This document shows positions 11,574 through 21,363 of a stretch of 64,000 nucleotides of DNA, one piece after another. How positions within the stretch are numbered: the stretch's first letter is position 1; each line of letters begins with the position of its first letter. Source of the DNA: Symsagittifera roscoffensis (lineage: Eukaryota > Xenacoelomorpha > Acoela > Convolutidae); the NCBI RefSeq assembly GCF_963678635.1, contig NC_087070.1, forward strand, positions 39,478,397-39,542,396, given 5' to 3'. A program made the position numbers and the translations under genes. A model generated the notes under the pieces. That model worked only from the letters and a program-made list of their open reading frames with translations. It was not told the DNA's origin and did no database searches.

Positions 11574-12035
11574 TTTTATAATCCCTAGATAATCTTGCGC
11601 ACGTACCAATTTGAGTATTACCGTACCAACTTGAGAATTACCGTACCAACTTGAGTACTTGAGAAATAACTTTGTCAAATGTTGCTGACTGTGGGTTTGT
11701 TCAAAACCTTTTTGTCTCTTTCAGTTGAGTATGGTTGGGTTAGTCAATTTGACTTTACCAAATCAATCTGAAAATAAAACTTGATCTTTAGACTAAGATG
11801 CTATGTTCCTAACCTAAAACCCCGCATTATTATAGTTAAAACCTTATCTTTTCGTTTACTAAAATAATTTAAAGTTTTCTAAGAGCATGCAGATTCATTT
11901 TATGTTTTAGCACCGTCAATCATTTAAAATTGAATTGTCATGCCAATCACTTTTAAGATCTTTTTACCTGTTCCGTGCCGCCATACCTAACTTAAGATCC
12001 CTTCATGCCCAACTCGAGACCCCCATGTACCCGAC
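11574..12035 (-). promoter_or_regulatory. Spacer between the pol/macro frame and cistron 3, with 21-bp repeats
   Basis: 462 bases without a gene, matched by a ~380-base spacer at the same place in element B. At 11600-11660 a ~21-bp unit is repeated about 2.7 times (plus strand: taccaacttgagaattaccg and variants). The 13-mer accaacttgagaa at 11625-11637 recurs exactly at 20590-20602 in the 5' leader of the element. This is the only long gap in the downstream gene array, so it is the natural place for a subgenomic promoter, splice acceptor or internal entry site; which one is not shown by sequence. Confidence 0.4.
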
Positions 12036-13123
12036 TTAGGCGATACTCAGGTAGTATTTCTTGTGCAGATGTACCATTATCTCCGTTTCTGCGAAGACCA
12101 CGTGTAGGATAGCATATAGTTCCCTTGGGCTCAGCTTGCCCCTGTTCGGGTCCTAGACCGGCATTGAGACTTCCGTTATTCTTCTTTCGATCATGAAAAT
12201 TCGCAGTCTCGTTAGTGCCAACATCACGTGTTCAGGATTGATCGTGTTCCTCTCACTGACCCTCGTCACTAAGAAGCACAGGTATTTGCCTGGGACTTGT
12301 GCTACTGATGGTGGAGGCGCAGCCATTCCTCCCAGCCCCAGTCTCTGTCTGAATAGAAACTCCACGTTCTGGTATTCCCTCTTAAAGTCGGCCTCCAATC
12401 TTGATTTGAAACTCATGTCCGCCGTGATACAGATTGCGCTAATCCTGTCCGACAGAATGAAGTCGCTATCCGTTATCAAGTTGTTCTCCGAGTTTTCGTT
12501 GGGTATTTCAAACTTCGTTTTGAAATTCCGTCCTATGGTAGGCTCAGTCTCCTCCCCATCCAGTTTCAGTTCGCTCGTTTCTCTCACTTCCCTGAGTTTC
12601 TTTATCATCAAATTTTCGGTGTGGGTAAGTCCTACCCCCACTCCCTGGACAAAAATATTTATCGACGTCCCCGTCGATGGTGCTGGGTCTAAATTACCTG
12701 GTGGAATCTCGAGAGGCCTGTCTGTTGCTGTCCAGCCGAAGAGGGTATCCTCCGTTTTCATGTGCTTTTCCGCTGATACGTCAACTTGTTGGATGCTTTT
12801 CCTTCGCCGCTTCCGTTCTTGACATCGCGCATCCATTCAAATATCCTCAAATTCGTATTCTCCCTCCTCTCTATCTCGCTCTGTTCCAAATCTGTCTCTC
12901 GTTCTGGTTTCGAGTAGTCTTCCTGCGGGTAGTGTTCATTATCATTGATAATTTGCCATTCATCATCGACTGCCAGTTTGCCCACACTTAGTAGCTCTTC
13001 GCTTAGTTCATCGGGCTGTATCTTGTCAATCAGGAAATCACCTCCGTACCTGTTGTACCTCATGCCTGTCCGTTTGCGATTGCCACTCCTAGTCCCCGCT
13101 GGTATTGGTAAGTCTGGTTCCGT
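12036..13123 (-). pseudogene. Element A: macro-domain-like module at the C-terminus of the pol frame
   Basis: Continues the integrase frame after a TAG at 13124-13126. The first ~130 residues are acidic (YNRYGGDFLIDKIQ). The last ~200, from 12836 down, resemble macro (ADP-ribose-binding) domains of the TARG1/OARD1 type: ISAICITADMSF, EADFKREYQNVEFL, KYLCFLVTRVSER, LALTRLRIFMIE, ITEVSMPV, then after an in-frame TAG (12153-12155) RGKLSPRELYAILHVVF and VHLHKKYYLS. Element B has Tyr where A has the TAG. The order of beta strands and helices, the KRFxNV/FLVT/LSMP blocks and the vF...i.V(Y/H)l end fit the fold. The catalytic Lys of OARD1 is Arg here, and GCGLD is replaced by YDxNRG, so binding rather than hydrolysis is more likely. 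A downstream frame stop at 12036 closes the polyprotein. Confidence 0.55.
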
Positions 13124-14662
13124 CTACTTCGGCACCTCACCCTGCTCCGGATCGTTCCAGTCTTCTTCCACAAAGGATTCCGCCTCAGAGTCCGCTTCTA
13201 TCTTTTCATTGTCATCCAAACTCAAGTTCTCGTTGCCATCATTTTTCTCTCTGGTGCCTTTTTCGTTCACTTCACACGCTGGTTCCACCACCAGTAGGTA
13301 CTCAAGTCCCTCCATGTACTGTGGTATACACCAGTCCTCTGGGGACGGGAGGTGAGGCTTCAGATTTTCATAATGTGCTGCTCGCCCCGTACTCAAGCGG
13401 TAGAACCGTCCTTGTTGGTGTACTTCCGTTATCATGAATGGTCCTCTCCATTTCTTAAGTAGTTTCTTTGTCCCTTTGGGCGGTATGATATTCTGGAAGA
13501 CCCACACGTACTGGCCCACTTCATATGGCTTCGCCTGTAATATCTTTTCATCATATTTCTTGCACTGTCTCATTTGTGCTTGCGCAGTGTTCCTCCTGCA
13601 GAGCTCGTTTAGTTCCTGCTGTCTCTTGATCACTTCTTTCACGTAAGCTTGAGGCGACGTCCTCTTCCCTTCGTATTCCGGGTAAAAGAATGTGAGGGGC
13701 ATTGATCTCTCCCTGCCCGTCAACATCATGAAAGGACTGATACCCGTTGTTGAGCGTTGCTTACTGTTGTACGCCCCTACGACTTGCGACAGATTTTTAT
13801 CCCAGTCCGTCATGTATCTTGAGCAGTATACCCTCAGCATGTTCACCAACGTTCTATTCTGTCTCTCTACCAGCCCGTTGGTCTGAGGATGGTAGGTTGT
13901 CGAGTGTGCTTGAGCAATGTTTGACCTCTTCATCAATTTTTCTGTCAAGTCCCCCTCAAAGGCTTTGCGGTTGTCTGACTGAAAAGTCATTGGACAACCA
14001 TATCGTGATATCCAATGCGTTATCAGGTGGTCACAAGTCTCCTCTGCTGAGGCTGTCTGACACGGGACCGCTTCTGCCAACTTTGTGAAGTGATCTATTA
14101 TAACCAGTATCTGGTTATATCCCGACTCTGTCATGCAGATTTTTTGATGGTCTATCTGCACCACCTCATTAAATTCCGAGCTTTCTACGGATTTGAGTGG
14201 GAACTTCATTTTCCTTTGGTCTTTTAGGCATGCCAGGCATGCATTCACCCACTTCTCGCAAGCTTTCCTTAATCCTGGCCAATCAAACCTGTGAAGTATT
14301 CTCTGTTGCACTTTGTCTATCCCCTGGTGCCCCATCTGATCGTGCGATCTGAATAACACTTCCGTCTGATACAATTGTGGTAATATGATGAGATTGTGCT
14401 TGTGTAATATCTTCTCCTTATCTTTTCTCTTGCACGCTAATACCCCATCAGCTGTGTGATAGAGTAAATCTTTTCTTTCTTTGTAGAACTGGCTCAAGAT
14501 CTTGTAGCTGTCTTCCTCCAGGTCCCCTTTCTCCTTGAACCCCGTCCGGATCCATTTGGAGAGGTTACTCGTCATCTTGTCATTCTTTTGGGCCCTTATC
14601 AGGTCCGACAGCCTATATCTCGCTTTGACATGTTCCTTTAGTGCCATTATCTGTCCATTCAT
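13124..14662 (-). CDS. Element A integrase (Ty3/gypsy type) with GPF module
   Basis: 512 open codons. Domains in order: HHCC zinc-binding region (HDQMGHQGIDKV...CLAC), RNase H-fold core with the DD35E triad (VVQIDHQ, FQSDNRKAF, NGLVERQNR, with 35 residues between the second Asp and the Glu), then a C-terminal module with VWVFQNIIPPKG and KKWRGPFMITEV, the GPY/F signature of Ty3/gypsy integrases, and an acidic tail. It acts on the cDNA in the nucleus (family knowledge). Around 75% identical to the copy at 26776-28190 by eye. Upstream a TGA at 14699-14701 separates it from the linker; the frame start shown is therefore not a real start, since integrase is normally released from Pol. A short in-frame loss beside CLAC removes about two residues relative to B. 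Confidence 0.85.
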   Translation of the reverse strand: MNGQIMALKEHVKARYRLSDLIRAQKNDKMTSNLSKWIRTGFKEKGDLEEDSYKILSQFYKERKDLLYHTADGVLACKRKDKEKILHKHNLIILPQLYQTEVLFRSHDQMGHQGIDKVQQRILHRFDWPGLRKACEKWVNACLACLKDQRKMKFPLKSVESSEFNEVVQIDHQKICMTESGYNQILVIIDHFTKLAEAVPCQTASAEETCDHLITHWISRYGCPMTFQSDNRKAFEGDLTEKLMKRSNIAQAHSTTYHPQTNGLVERQNRTLVNMLRVYCSRYMTDWDKNLSQVVGAYNSKQRSTTGISPFMMLTGRERSMPLTFFYPEYEGKRTSPQAYVKEVIKRQQELNELCRRNTAQAQMRQCKKYDEKILQAKPYEVGQYVWVFQNIIPPKGTKKLLKKWRGPFMITEVHQQGRFYRLSTGRAAHYENLKPHLPSPEDWCIPQYMEGLEYLLVVEPACEVNEKGTREKNDGNENLSLDDNEKIEADSEAESFVEEDWNDPEQGEVPK

Positions 14663-14698
14663 TTCCCCAGGGTTGTGGATGTCATCCTTCAGCTTTAC

Positions 14699-15506
14699 TC
14701 ATATTATCCTCTTCACGATCTTCGTATCATCTTCTGGCACCAGATTTGTTCTGACATTTGAGTCCCTGAGTCCACGATAGTTCCCTGAATGGTTTCCTCG
14801 ATACCGCAATTTTCTCAAGTTCTTCACCTCCTTGTTCTTCTTGTTCACCCGAGTTGTAGGTTCCTGAGGAGGGATCTGTTTGTAGCTCCCTGTCGCGGTG
14901 TCTCATCTTCTCCTCTGCCAGTATCATGCATAGACTATCCTGATTATCGCTGCTCTTTTCCGAATCTTCTTCCCATACTTCACACTCCCTGGACAATTTT
15001 TCTTCTCCGGTTTCTTCTTCCTCCGTGGACGTGGACCACTCCCCGGACTCTTGACCTAGTCCCAGGTGTTCAGCTTCTTCTTTAAACGCCACTTTCTTTT
15101 TCCTAACCTGAGTACGCTCAAGTATGTTATCGGGGATTTTGTCAACCAGTGACCGCACTACTTCTTTGCCATCAGAATTGCTTCCTCTTAAAGAGTCTGC
15201 TTTGCCAACTGTTTCATTCCTTCGCAGTATCGTGACTTCCGGTTCCTCCCTACCTTTTCTTTCGTTCACGGGTTTATCATCTGCCAATTTCTCAAGTATT
15301 CTCCACAAGTTTTCATCTATCTGAGTCTCTCCCGTTTCCACCTGGTTGAGATCATAGCCTTTTGCCTTGAGCGTCTCTCTCACCACTTTTGACTTGAGCA
15401 TAATCTCTATCGGCATTCCTCGGGTCTTTTTCAAGATTGTTTTCTTTGGAGGCTCTTCTGGTAATTCGGGGTGTCTTCTATCGGTTTGCCTGACTTGTCT
15501 AGCCAT
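14699..15506 (-). pseudogene. Element A: acidic linker between RNase H and integrase
   Basis: About 260 residues rich in Glu, Ser and Lys (TSTEEEETGEEKL) between the RNase H domain and the integrase. Not recognised as a domain; it is unusually long for a Ty3/gypsy Pol, where integrase normally follows RNase H closely. Joined to the RNase H side by a frameshift near 15470-15500 and to integrase by a frame change near 14760 and the TGA at 14699-14701. No counterpart survives in element B, which is truncated before this point. Confidence 0.5.
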
Positions 15507-16852
15507 CTCGTGAGTGGAAGACTGTCATACGTTTCTTTGTCCATGAAGGAGAAGCCATCTTTGATTTCGGGCCTATCCGCCTCCCTCTGTTCTTGTCTTT
15601 CGAAGAACTCCGTATTCTTACTCAAGCTATCGGCATTCTGATGTTTGTCCCTTGTTCTATGCTCAATTATCATGTTGTACCCATCCAGGCGAACTATCCA
15701 TCTCCCAATGTAGCTCTGGTCCATCGAGTACGTCTTCAGCCAGCTGAGTGCCCTGTTGTCGACCCGTAGCTTAAATGGCTCACTGCCTAAGTATGCTCTG
15801 TTTTTCTCGACAAAAAAACACCGCAAACATATCTGCTTTCGGTGCTCCGTACTTCATATCCGTATCACTCAAGACTTTGCTCCCGTATGCTATTGGTCTT
15901 ACGACTGTCTTCCCGTTCCATTCTTGTTCTTGATGGAGAATTCCAGAAATCGTGACTACCGACGCATCCGTATCCAACACGTACATCCCTTTTTCCGTTG
16001 GCATCCCTAACACCGGTGCCTCGCACAACTCTTTCTTTATTCTCTGGAATGATTCTTCTGCTGCGTTGTTACATGTGAACTTTTTGCCTTTGTGTCTCAT
16101 TAATTGTGGCATCGGGTATACCTTGTCCGCATAGCCCTTGCTGAATTCCCTGTAGTAGTTCGCAAAACCCAGGAAGCTCATCAACTGGTGTTCCGTTTTT
16201 GGCGATTTCCAAGTTAGAACTGCTTCCACCGCATCTGGATCCGGTCTGATGCCGTGCCTGTCTACCATCCTGTCCAAGTATTTTATCGAATCCTTGAGTA
16301 TCTCGCACTTTGACGGTTTACACTTTAGCCCCGACCTCTTCATACATGCAAACACCTCGTCCAGTCGCTCGATATGATCTTCTAGTGTGGGCGTCGCTAT
16401 TACCACGTCATCCACATAGCACATTACCAGATTGCTGTTCTTCTTTGTCACACCTATCAGCGCATGTGCCATCAACCGTTGAAATGTGGCTGTGGCATTG
16501 CAAAGACCAAACGGCATCCGTTTCCATTGAAACAGCCCCAACTCGCAAGCGAACCCTGTTTTGTCCCTGTCCTGCTTCCTCAGCGGGACCTGTCAGAAGG
16601 CCGAATCTAAATCAAGAGTCGTAAATAATTTTGCGTCACCTAACTTCGAGAGGCTCTCGTCAATCCTAGGTAAGGGATAGGCATCCTTCACCGTGACGGA
16701 GTTCAGACACCGAAAGTCACAGCAAAACCTCAATTGGTCGCCTTTCTTTTTAGCCATCACAACCCGACACGCCCATGGTGACTTGGATGGTTCTATCATG
16801 TCATACTCTAGTAATGTCTCTATTTCTTTCCTACATGCCTCTGATTTGGCTC
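15431..16852 (-). pseudogene. Element A reverse transcriptase-RNase H, one nonsense codon and one frameshift
   Basis: Reads the fingers and palm of a Ty3/gypsy RT: EYDMIEPSKSPWAC, LRFCCDFRCLN, DLDSAF, FQWKRMPFGLCNA, and the catalytic CYVDDVVIA near 16400-16425, then SFLGFANYYREF and an RNase H beginning YVLDTDASV. A TGA at 16593-16595 replaces the Trp expected after DLDSAF; the same frame continues beyond it. A T7 run near 15819-15826 has lost phase within RNase H; the second half (RVDNRALSWLKTY, RWIVRLDGY, NADSLSK) follows in another frame. The N-terminus begins directly at the gag deletion joint, so the first part of RT is missing. Confidence 0.8.
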
Positions 16853-18642
16853 CCCCCTTGCATGTTCCTGTTATCCGAAAAAGTGTATTTCTTGGGCTTC
16901 ATTAACATGTTTTCTCTTGACTTCTGTCTCATCTCTTCTGGAGTCGGTGCATTGTCTTTCGACAATGTGTAGTACATTGCTAACATTGTTCTCAAGTCAT
17001 CACTTTTTACCCCATCAATGAACTTTGAGGCGATGCTAAAGTTTCTTCTGTTCGTTGACTCTTCCGGATCACTTCTTCGTCTCCAGCTCTCGAGGTCATC
17101 TAGGAACCGATCAACCAATTCATCGTCCCTTTGCCTTCTCTTTTCAAATCGCATCATCGCTTGATGACCCTTCATGCCTGACCCGAATCGATTCAACAAT
17201 ATCGAAGATTTTATCCGCCGTGTCGCGTTCCTCTTCCTTCTTCGCAACCACACATTTCAACGCCGTGCCTTCTAAGTTGCTGAGTATCGCTGTGCATGCT
17301 TGTCTCTCATCGTTCAAGTTTTCTTGTTCCAAGTGTAATCCTTGAATTCTTTCGGTTTTTTGAAAGTTTTCCTGGATTTGCTACCTCCTCTGTCACTCGA
17401 GTCTGTGTTCCTCGTGGCGAAGGCTTCTAGTGTCCTGTTCATCATCTCCCAGGTGCTTGCCCACGTCAAAGCATCTGGTCCCACGTTATTGTGAGTCGTG
17501 GAATCCCCTGGACCACTCGTCGTATTTGCTGTTCCATTTTTATAATTGCTTTGGCCAGCCCCCCCCCCCGGTGCTGCGCTCGCCGCATCCCGGGGTAATG
17601 GTAACGGTGTTGATTGCCGTTTGTTCCGTTGTGGTTCCACGAAGTCAACTATGTTGCCTTGCGTTCGATCCGCTGCCGGCCTGTCCTGTGACGTAGAGTT
17701 TCTCAAGATGGCGTCTAGATTTGCCTGTTTTGCACATGAACTCTCAGCCTGGTCCCTACTCATTGTGACCATTCTCGTTTCCAGACTCCCCAACTGGCTG
17801 TTCACTGCGTCATACCGTTGCTTCATCTTTTGCATGTCTTTTTTGATGTTCTTGCCTCGCTCTCCGTCAGTGGCATCTACTTTGTGTGACATCTGCTGAA
17901 GCTTTTCCTCTGTTGCTTTCGCCAGATTGAAATAGTTGTCCAGGTACTCGTGTTTGTTTTATCATAATTCTTTCTTTATTCCCTCTCTATCCTCCTCTCT
18001 GTGCTTTAGTCTCTTGTCGATCTGATCTAGCTTCGCCATCAGATCGCCCAGCTCAAGAGCAGTTGTTGTTTCATGGTCAGCTGTTGCTCTGCTGTTGGCT
18101 GCTGCTCCCTGTTTAACTTGGTCTTCGTCTTGGTTGGTCACTGTCGTTTTCGTGGAAACTGTTCCAAATGTTTTGCCTTTCTCGGTTTTCGGTTCCTCCG
18201 TCACTGTGTCTCTTGATTTTATCCCGACCATGATTGCCAACCTTTCAGTAAATGACGTTTTTACTCGAGACTCGTCCTTTACTGTTTCTGGCATGTTGCC
18301 TGTTGTGTCCTCCACAGTGTCTATCGGCGAGAACTCCATCAATTTTTGATTTGGTTCCTCTGCATTCGGCATCGGTGTCGACTCCGTCGTCTTCTTCTCC
18401 ACCTCATCCACACTCTGGTCTGGTGTTTCTAGGTCAATCTCGTTGGCGGGTTCCGCTTGTTTCCCTTCCGCGCCCTCTGTTTTCTTGTTATCTCTAGTAC
18501 TCATTGTGTTGACCATGCTAACTGAAAAGTTCTTCTTTGTTATTCTTGGGCCAACCGATTTCATTTTTTGTAGCGACGAGTTATATTTTGTCTTTGATTC
18601 TGTAGCTCTTTTTTCAGCTACCGGTACCCTGCTCCATCTCAT
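16853..18642 (-). pseudogene. Element A gag (matrix-like and capsid-like part), broken and 3'-truncated
   Basis: Starts at ATG 18640-18642 (MRWSRVPVAEKR). Residues 1-225 are Lys/Glu/Thr-rich with a predicted coiled coil. Two adjacent stops (TGATAA, 17959-17964) interrupt the frame; copy C has Arg-Tyr there, so these are lesions. A second coiled coil follows (RYDAVNSQLGSLETRM), then a Pro/Gly/Asn-rich stretch, and a retrotransposon-gag-like helical region (KKPKEFKDY, ACTAILSNLEGTAL, FDI, RFEKRRQRDDELVDRF, FIDGV). A ~40-nt loss near 17335-17340 removes part of this helix bundle. It ends at MQGG near 16855 where sequence passes directly into RT: the zinc knuckle and protease are deleted. Confidence 0.7.
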
Positions 18643-18849
18643 GATTTTTATTTACAATTGATTCTATTTACAATATTGCTATTTACAAAATCCTATTCTA
18701 AAAATTTTTGATAATAAAAAGAAAAACTATTTTCCTGTTCCTTATAAGATTTATTCAAATTTTACTAATTCGTGATCCCAACATTATCCGATTGATCGCG
18801 ATTTAACGTACGACTAGTCCTATTGCATTCGATTCAGTTATTTCGACCT

Positions 18850-19765
18850 GTACGTACTGTCCCAATCTTTCTCTTTACTGTCCCAAGACTACTCGGTGCT
18901 GTCCCAGTACTTCTTGTTAGTGTCCCAAGACTACTGTCCCAAGATTACTGTCCCAAGACTAGTGTTCCAAGACTACTGTCCCAAGACTACTGTCCCAAGA
19001 CTACTGTCCCAAGACTACTGTCCCAAGACTACTGTCCCAAGACTAGTGTCCCAAGACTACTGTCCCAAGATTACTGTCCCAAGACTACTGTCCCAAGACT
19101 ACTGTCCCAAGACTACTGTCCCAAGACTAGTGTCCCAAGACTAGTGTCCCAAGACCACTGTCCCAAGACCACTGTCCCTAGACTACTGTCCCAAGACCAC
19201 TGTCCCAAGACCACTGTCCCAAGACATGTGTCCTAAGACCACTGTCCCAAGACCGTACCAAGACTGCTCTGGCCCAAGACTGTCCCAAGACTGCACCGTC
19301 CCAAGACTGTCCCAAGACTGTACTGTCCCAAGACTACTGTCCCAAGACCACTGTCCCAAGAGCACTGTCCCAATATCACTGTCCCAAGACCACTGTCCCA
19401 AGACTACTGTCCAAAGACCACTGTCCCAAGACCACTGTCCCAAGACATGTGTCCTAAGACCACTGTCCCAAAACCACTGTCCCAAGACCGTACCAAGACT
19501 GCTCTGGCCCAAGACTGTCCCAAGACTGCACCGTCCCAAGACTGTCCCAAGACTACTGTCCCAAGACCACTGTCCCAAGACCACTGTCCCAAGACCACTG
19601 TCCCAAGACCGTACCAAGACTGCTCTGGCCCAAGACTGTCCCAAGACTGCACCGTCCCAAGACTGTCCCAAGACTGTACTGTCCCAAGACTGTCCCAAGA
19701 CTGCACTGCTCCAAGACCGTCCCCAGACTGCACTGTCCCAAGACTTCTTCGGTACTGTCCCAAGA
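18850..19765. repeat. 14-bp minisatellite (gtcccaagactact) with higher-order blocks
   Basis: Roughly 60 head-to-tail copies of a ~14-bp unit gtcccaaga(c/t)(t/c)act. From about 19226 a longer block containing ccgtaccaagactgctctgg recurs at about 19250, 19490 and 19608, so units are arranged in higher-order repeats. It lies in the leader of element A. Confidence 0.9.
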
Positions 19766-20687
19766 CTTGTCACCAAGTGTCTGTATAGTAGGATTTCTTC
19801 CTCTTTGTTGTGGGGACTCCTTAACCACTGTACCGTGTACCATCACTTGAGCTCTAGTAAAAATTTTCCCAAAAACCCTATCTTAATGGCCAGAAGCTTC
19901 AAATACTGACCCCCTGTATTTATCTCCCTTTCGTTGTTTCAGGCAATTTGAGACCCAACTTCTTCGCAGGTATTTTGTGATCACCTGTTCGTTCAAATAC
20001 CAATAAAAAAAACTCTCACCAAAACGTAAAAATTTAATTAGGAAAAATTATAAAAACAGAGAGATGAACCCACCTAAAATTCAAAGCTGACAGATGTCAA
20101 CCTTTGTCCGAAATAAAAAACGTCTGGTACCCGATTGCCACGCATTTTCTTCCCCCCTGCTAGCCATCTTATGGGGTATCACAAAAACTGTCGATGTCCG
20201 TTCCCCCCTACCGAACCGACCAGGGTACCTGCTTTAACTCGATGTTAAATTTGGATATCCGCTTCTTATATCCGACGCGTGTAAGAATCTAATGTAACTA
20301 AATCGACGATGCCGATCAATTAGTTACTCTAATGTGTCCCCCCTTTTTACACTTTACAACCACCAACCTCTAACCTAACGAGCCCCCTTCTAACCTCCCC
20401 CCTCTTTAGCCCCCTCTCAAGCCGAAAATTCCCTTAAGCGCCGGGTGCTAAACCTCTTGAGAGAAAACCGTAGAACCTGTTTCCAGGCCTGCTTGAGTAA
20501 AAGACGTTCCTCAAAATAGTGGGGTTCCGCTTATCCAATTTTACACTTATCTCCTATAATGTAATGTGGATTTTAACGATACCCGTTTGACCAACTTGAG
20601 AACGCCCCGTCCTCTCTTGTTGCTCTGCTCGTGCTGGCTGTCTCCTTGACGTGCACTGCACTTGTTACCAGCACCACCTTCCTACTT

Positions 20688-20880
20688 GGCTGGTCACCTC
20701 TTCCAGTCAAGTCTCCTAGCGGTTCAGCTCAATCCTTGTGAACCACTTTCCCACTCGGCTGGTCACCTCTTCCAGTCAAGTCTCCTAGTGGTTCAGCTCA
20801 ATCCTTGTGAACCACTTCCCCACTCGGCTGGTCACCTCTTCCAGTCAAGTCTCCTAGTTGTCCAGCTAAGTTTTAAGCTA
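20688..20880. repeat. 69-bp tandem repeat, about 2.7 copies
   Basis: Units start ggctggtcacctcttccag at 20688, 20757 and 20826. The period is divisible by three, so a 23-residue repeat can be read on the plus strand, but that frame is antisense to the element and short; probably not coding. Confidence 0.9.
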
Positions 20881-21340
20881 TCTGAAAACCCTTAACAACG
20901 CCCCCCACTCGGGCACCTTATTGAGGTTGCTGGATTAGGTTGCTAGGTTGATCGAAACGATCGGTCTTATAAAACAGTATGGGTATACTATTTAATTAAT
21001 CTAAAGGTTTGATCCAACTAATCTGGTGTCAAAGTCACCGTCAATTTTTGTTTTATGGTTTTTGTTACTTTTTCTATTCTTTTTTCTTGTTTTTGTTTCG
21101 TTTTTTGTCTTTTTGCTCGTGTTTTTGTCCCCCTAGTTACCCCCCTTTACTCAATTAGCTAAGCCTCGTTCGGAGAGTGTACCAGGAAATTTTCTCGAGT
21201 TTTCTTAAAAAGCTATCACGGTACAGCCGGAAGGTTTACACGTTCCCGCTGAACTGTACCACCTGTACTCTAGAATGGGCATGTAGCCCGGAGCTGTGTC
21301 AAGTGGGTTCGACTCCGTAGTCATGATGTCGTAAAAACAC

Positions 21341-21352
21341 CCAGGAGCGCCA
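21341..21352 (-). promoter_or_regulatory. Possible primer-binding site of element A
   Basis: Minus strand TGGCGCTCCTGG, starting 11 nt inside the 5' LTR edge. It begins TGG, as needed to pair with a tRNA 3' CCA. The spacing is longer than usual and the tRNA is not identified. Confidence 0.3.
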
Positions 21353-21363
21353 TAAAAACACTA

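Larger units (their letters stand above)
18643..21363 (-). other. 5' leader of element A (2.7 kb, non-coding)
   Basis: Unusually long leader between the 5' LTR and gag. It holds a ~0.9 kb minisatellite (about 18850-19765), a GC-richer unique part (20000-20640) and a 69-bp tandem repeat (20688-20880). The apparent reading frames over the minisatellite are produced by the repeat and are not genes. A possible primer-binding site lies at 21341-21352. The first ~120 bases next to gag are shared with copy C. Confidence 0.55.

Noticed and set aside
2337-14088. Numerous plus-strand frames antisense to element A
   Set aside because: Serine/proline-rich shadows of the purine-rich coding strand; no motif, no homologue in element B.
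9515-18642. Reassigned stop codons (alternative genetic code)
   Set aside because: All three stop codons occur inside frames, at positions where the other copy has ordinary and different residues. Decay explains this better.
18823-19909. Overlapping 100-230 codon frames on both strands
   Set aside because: They are made by the 14-bp repeat, whose lack of stop codons opens several frames at once. Repeat translations, not genes.
21290-21325. tRNA-like B box (gggttcgactcc)
   Set aside because: No matching A box or cloverleaf could be drawn around it.
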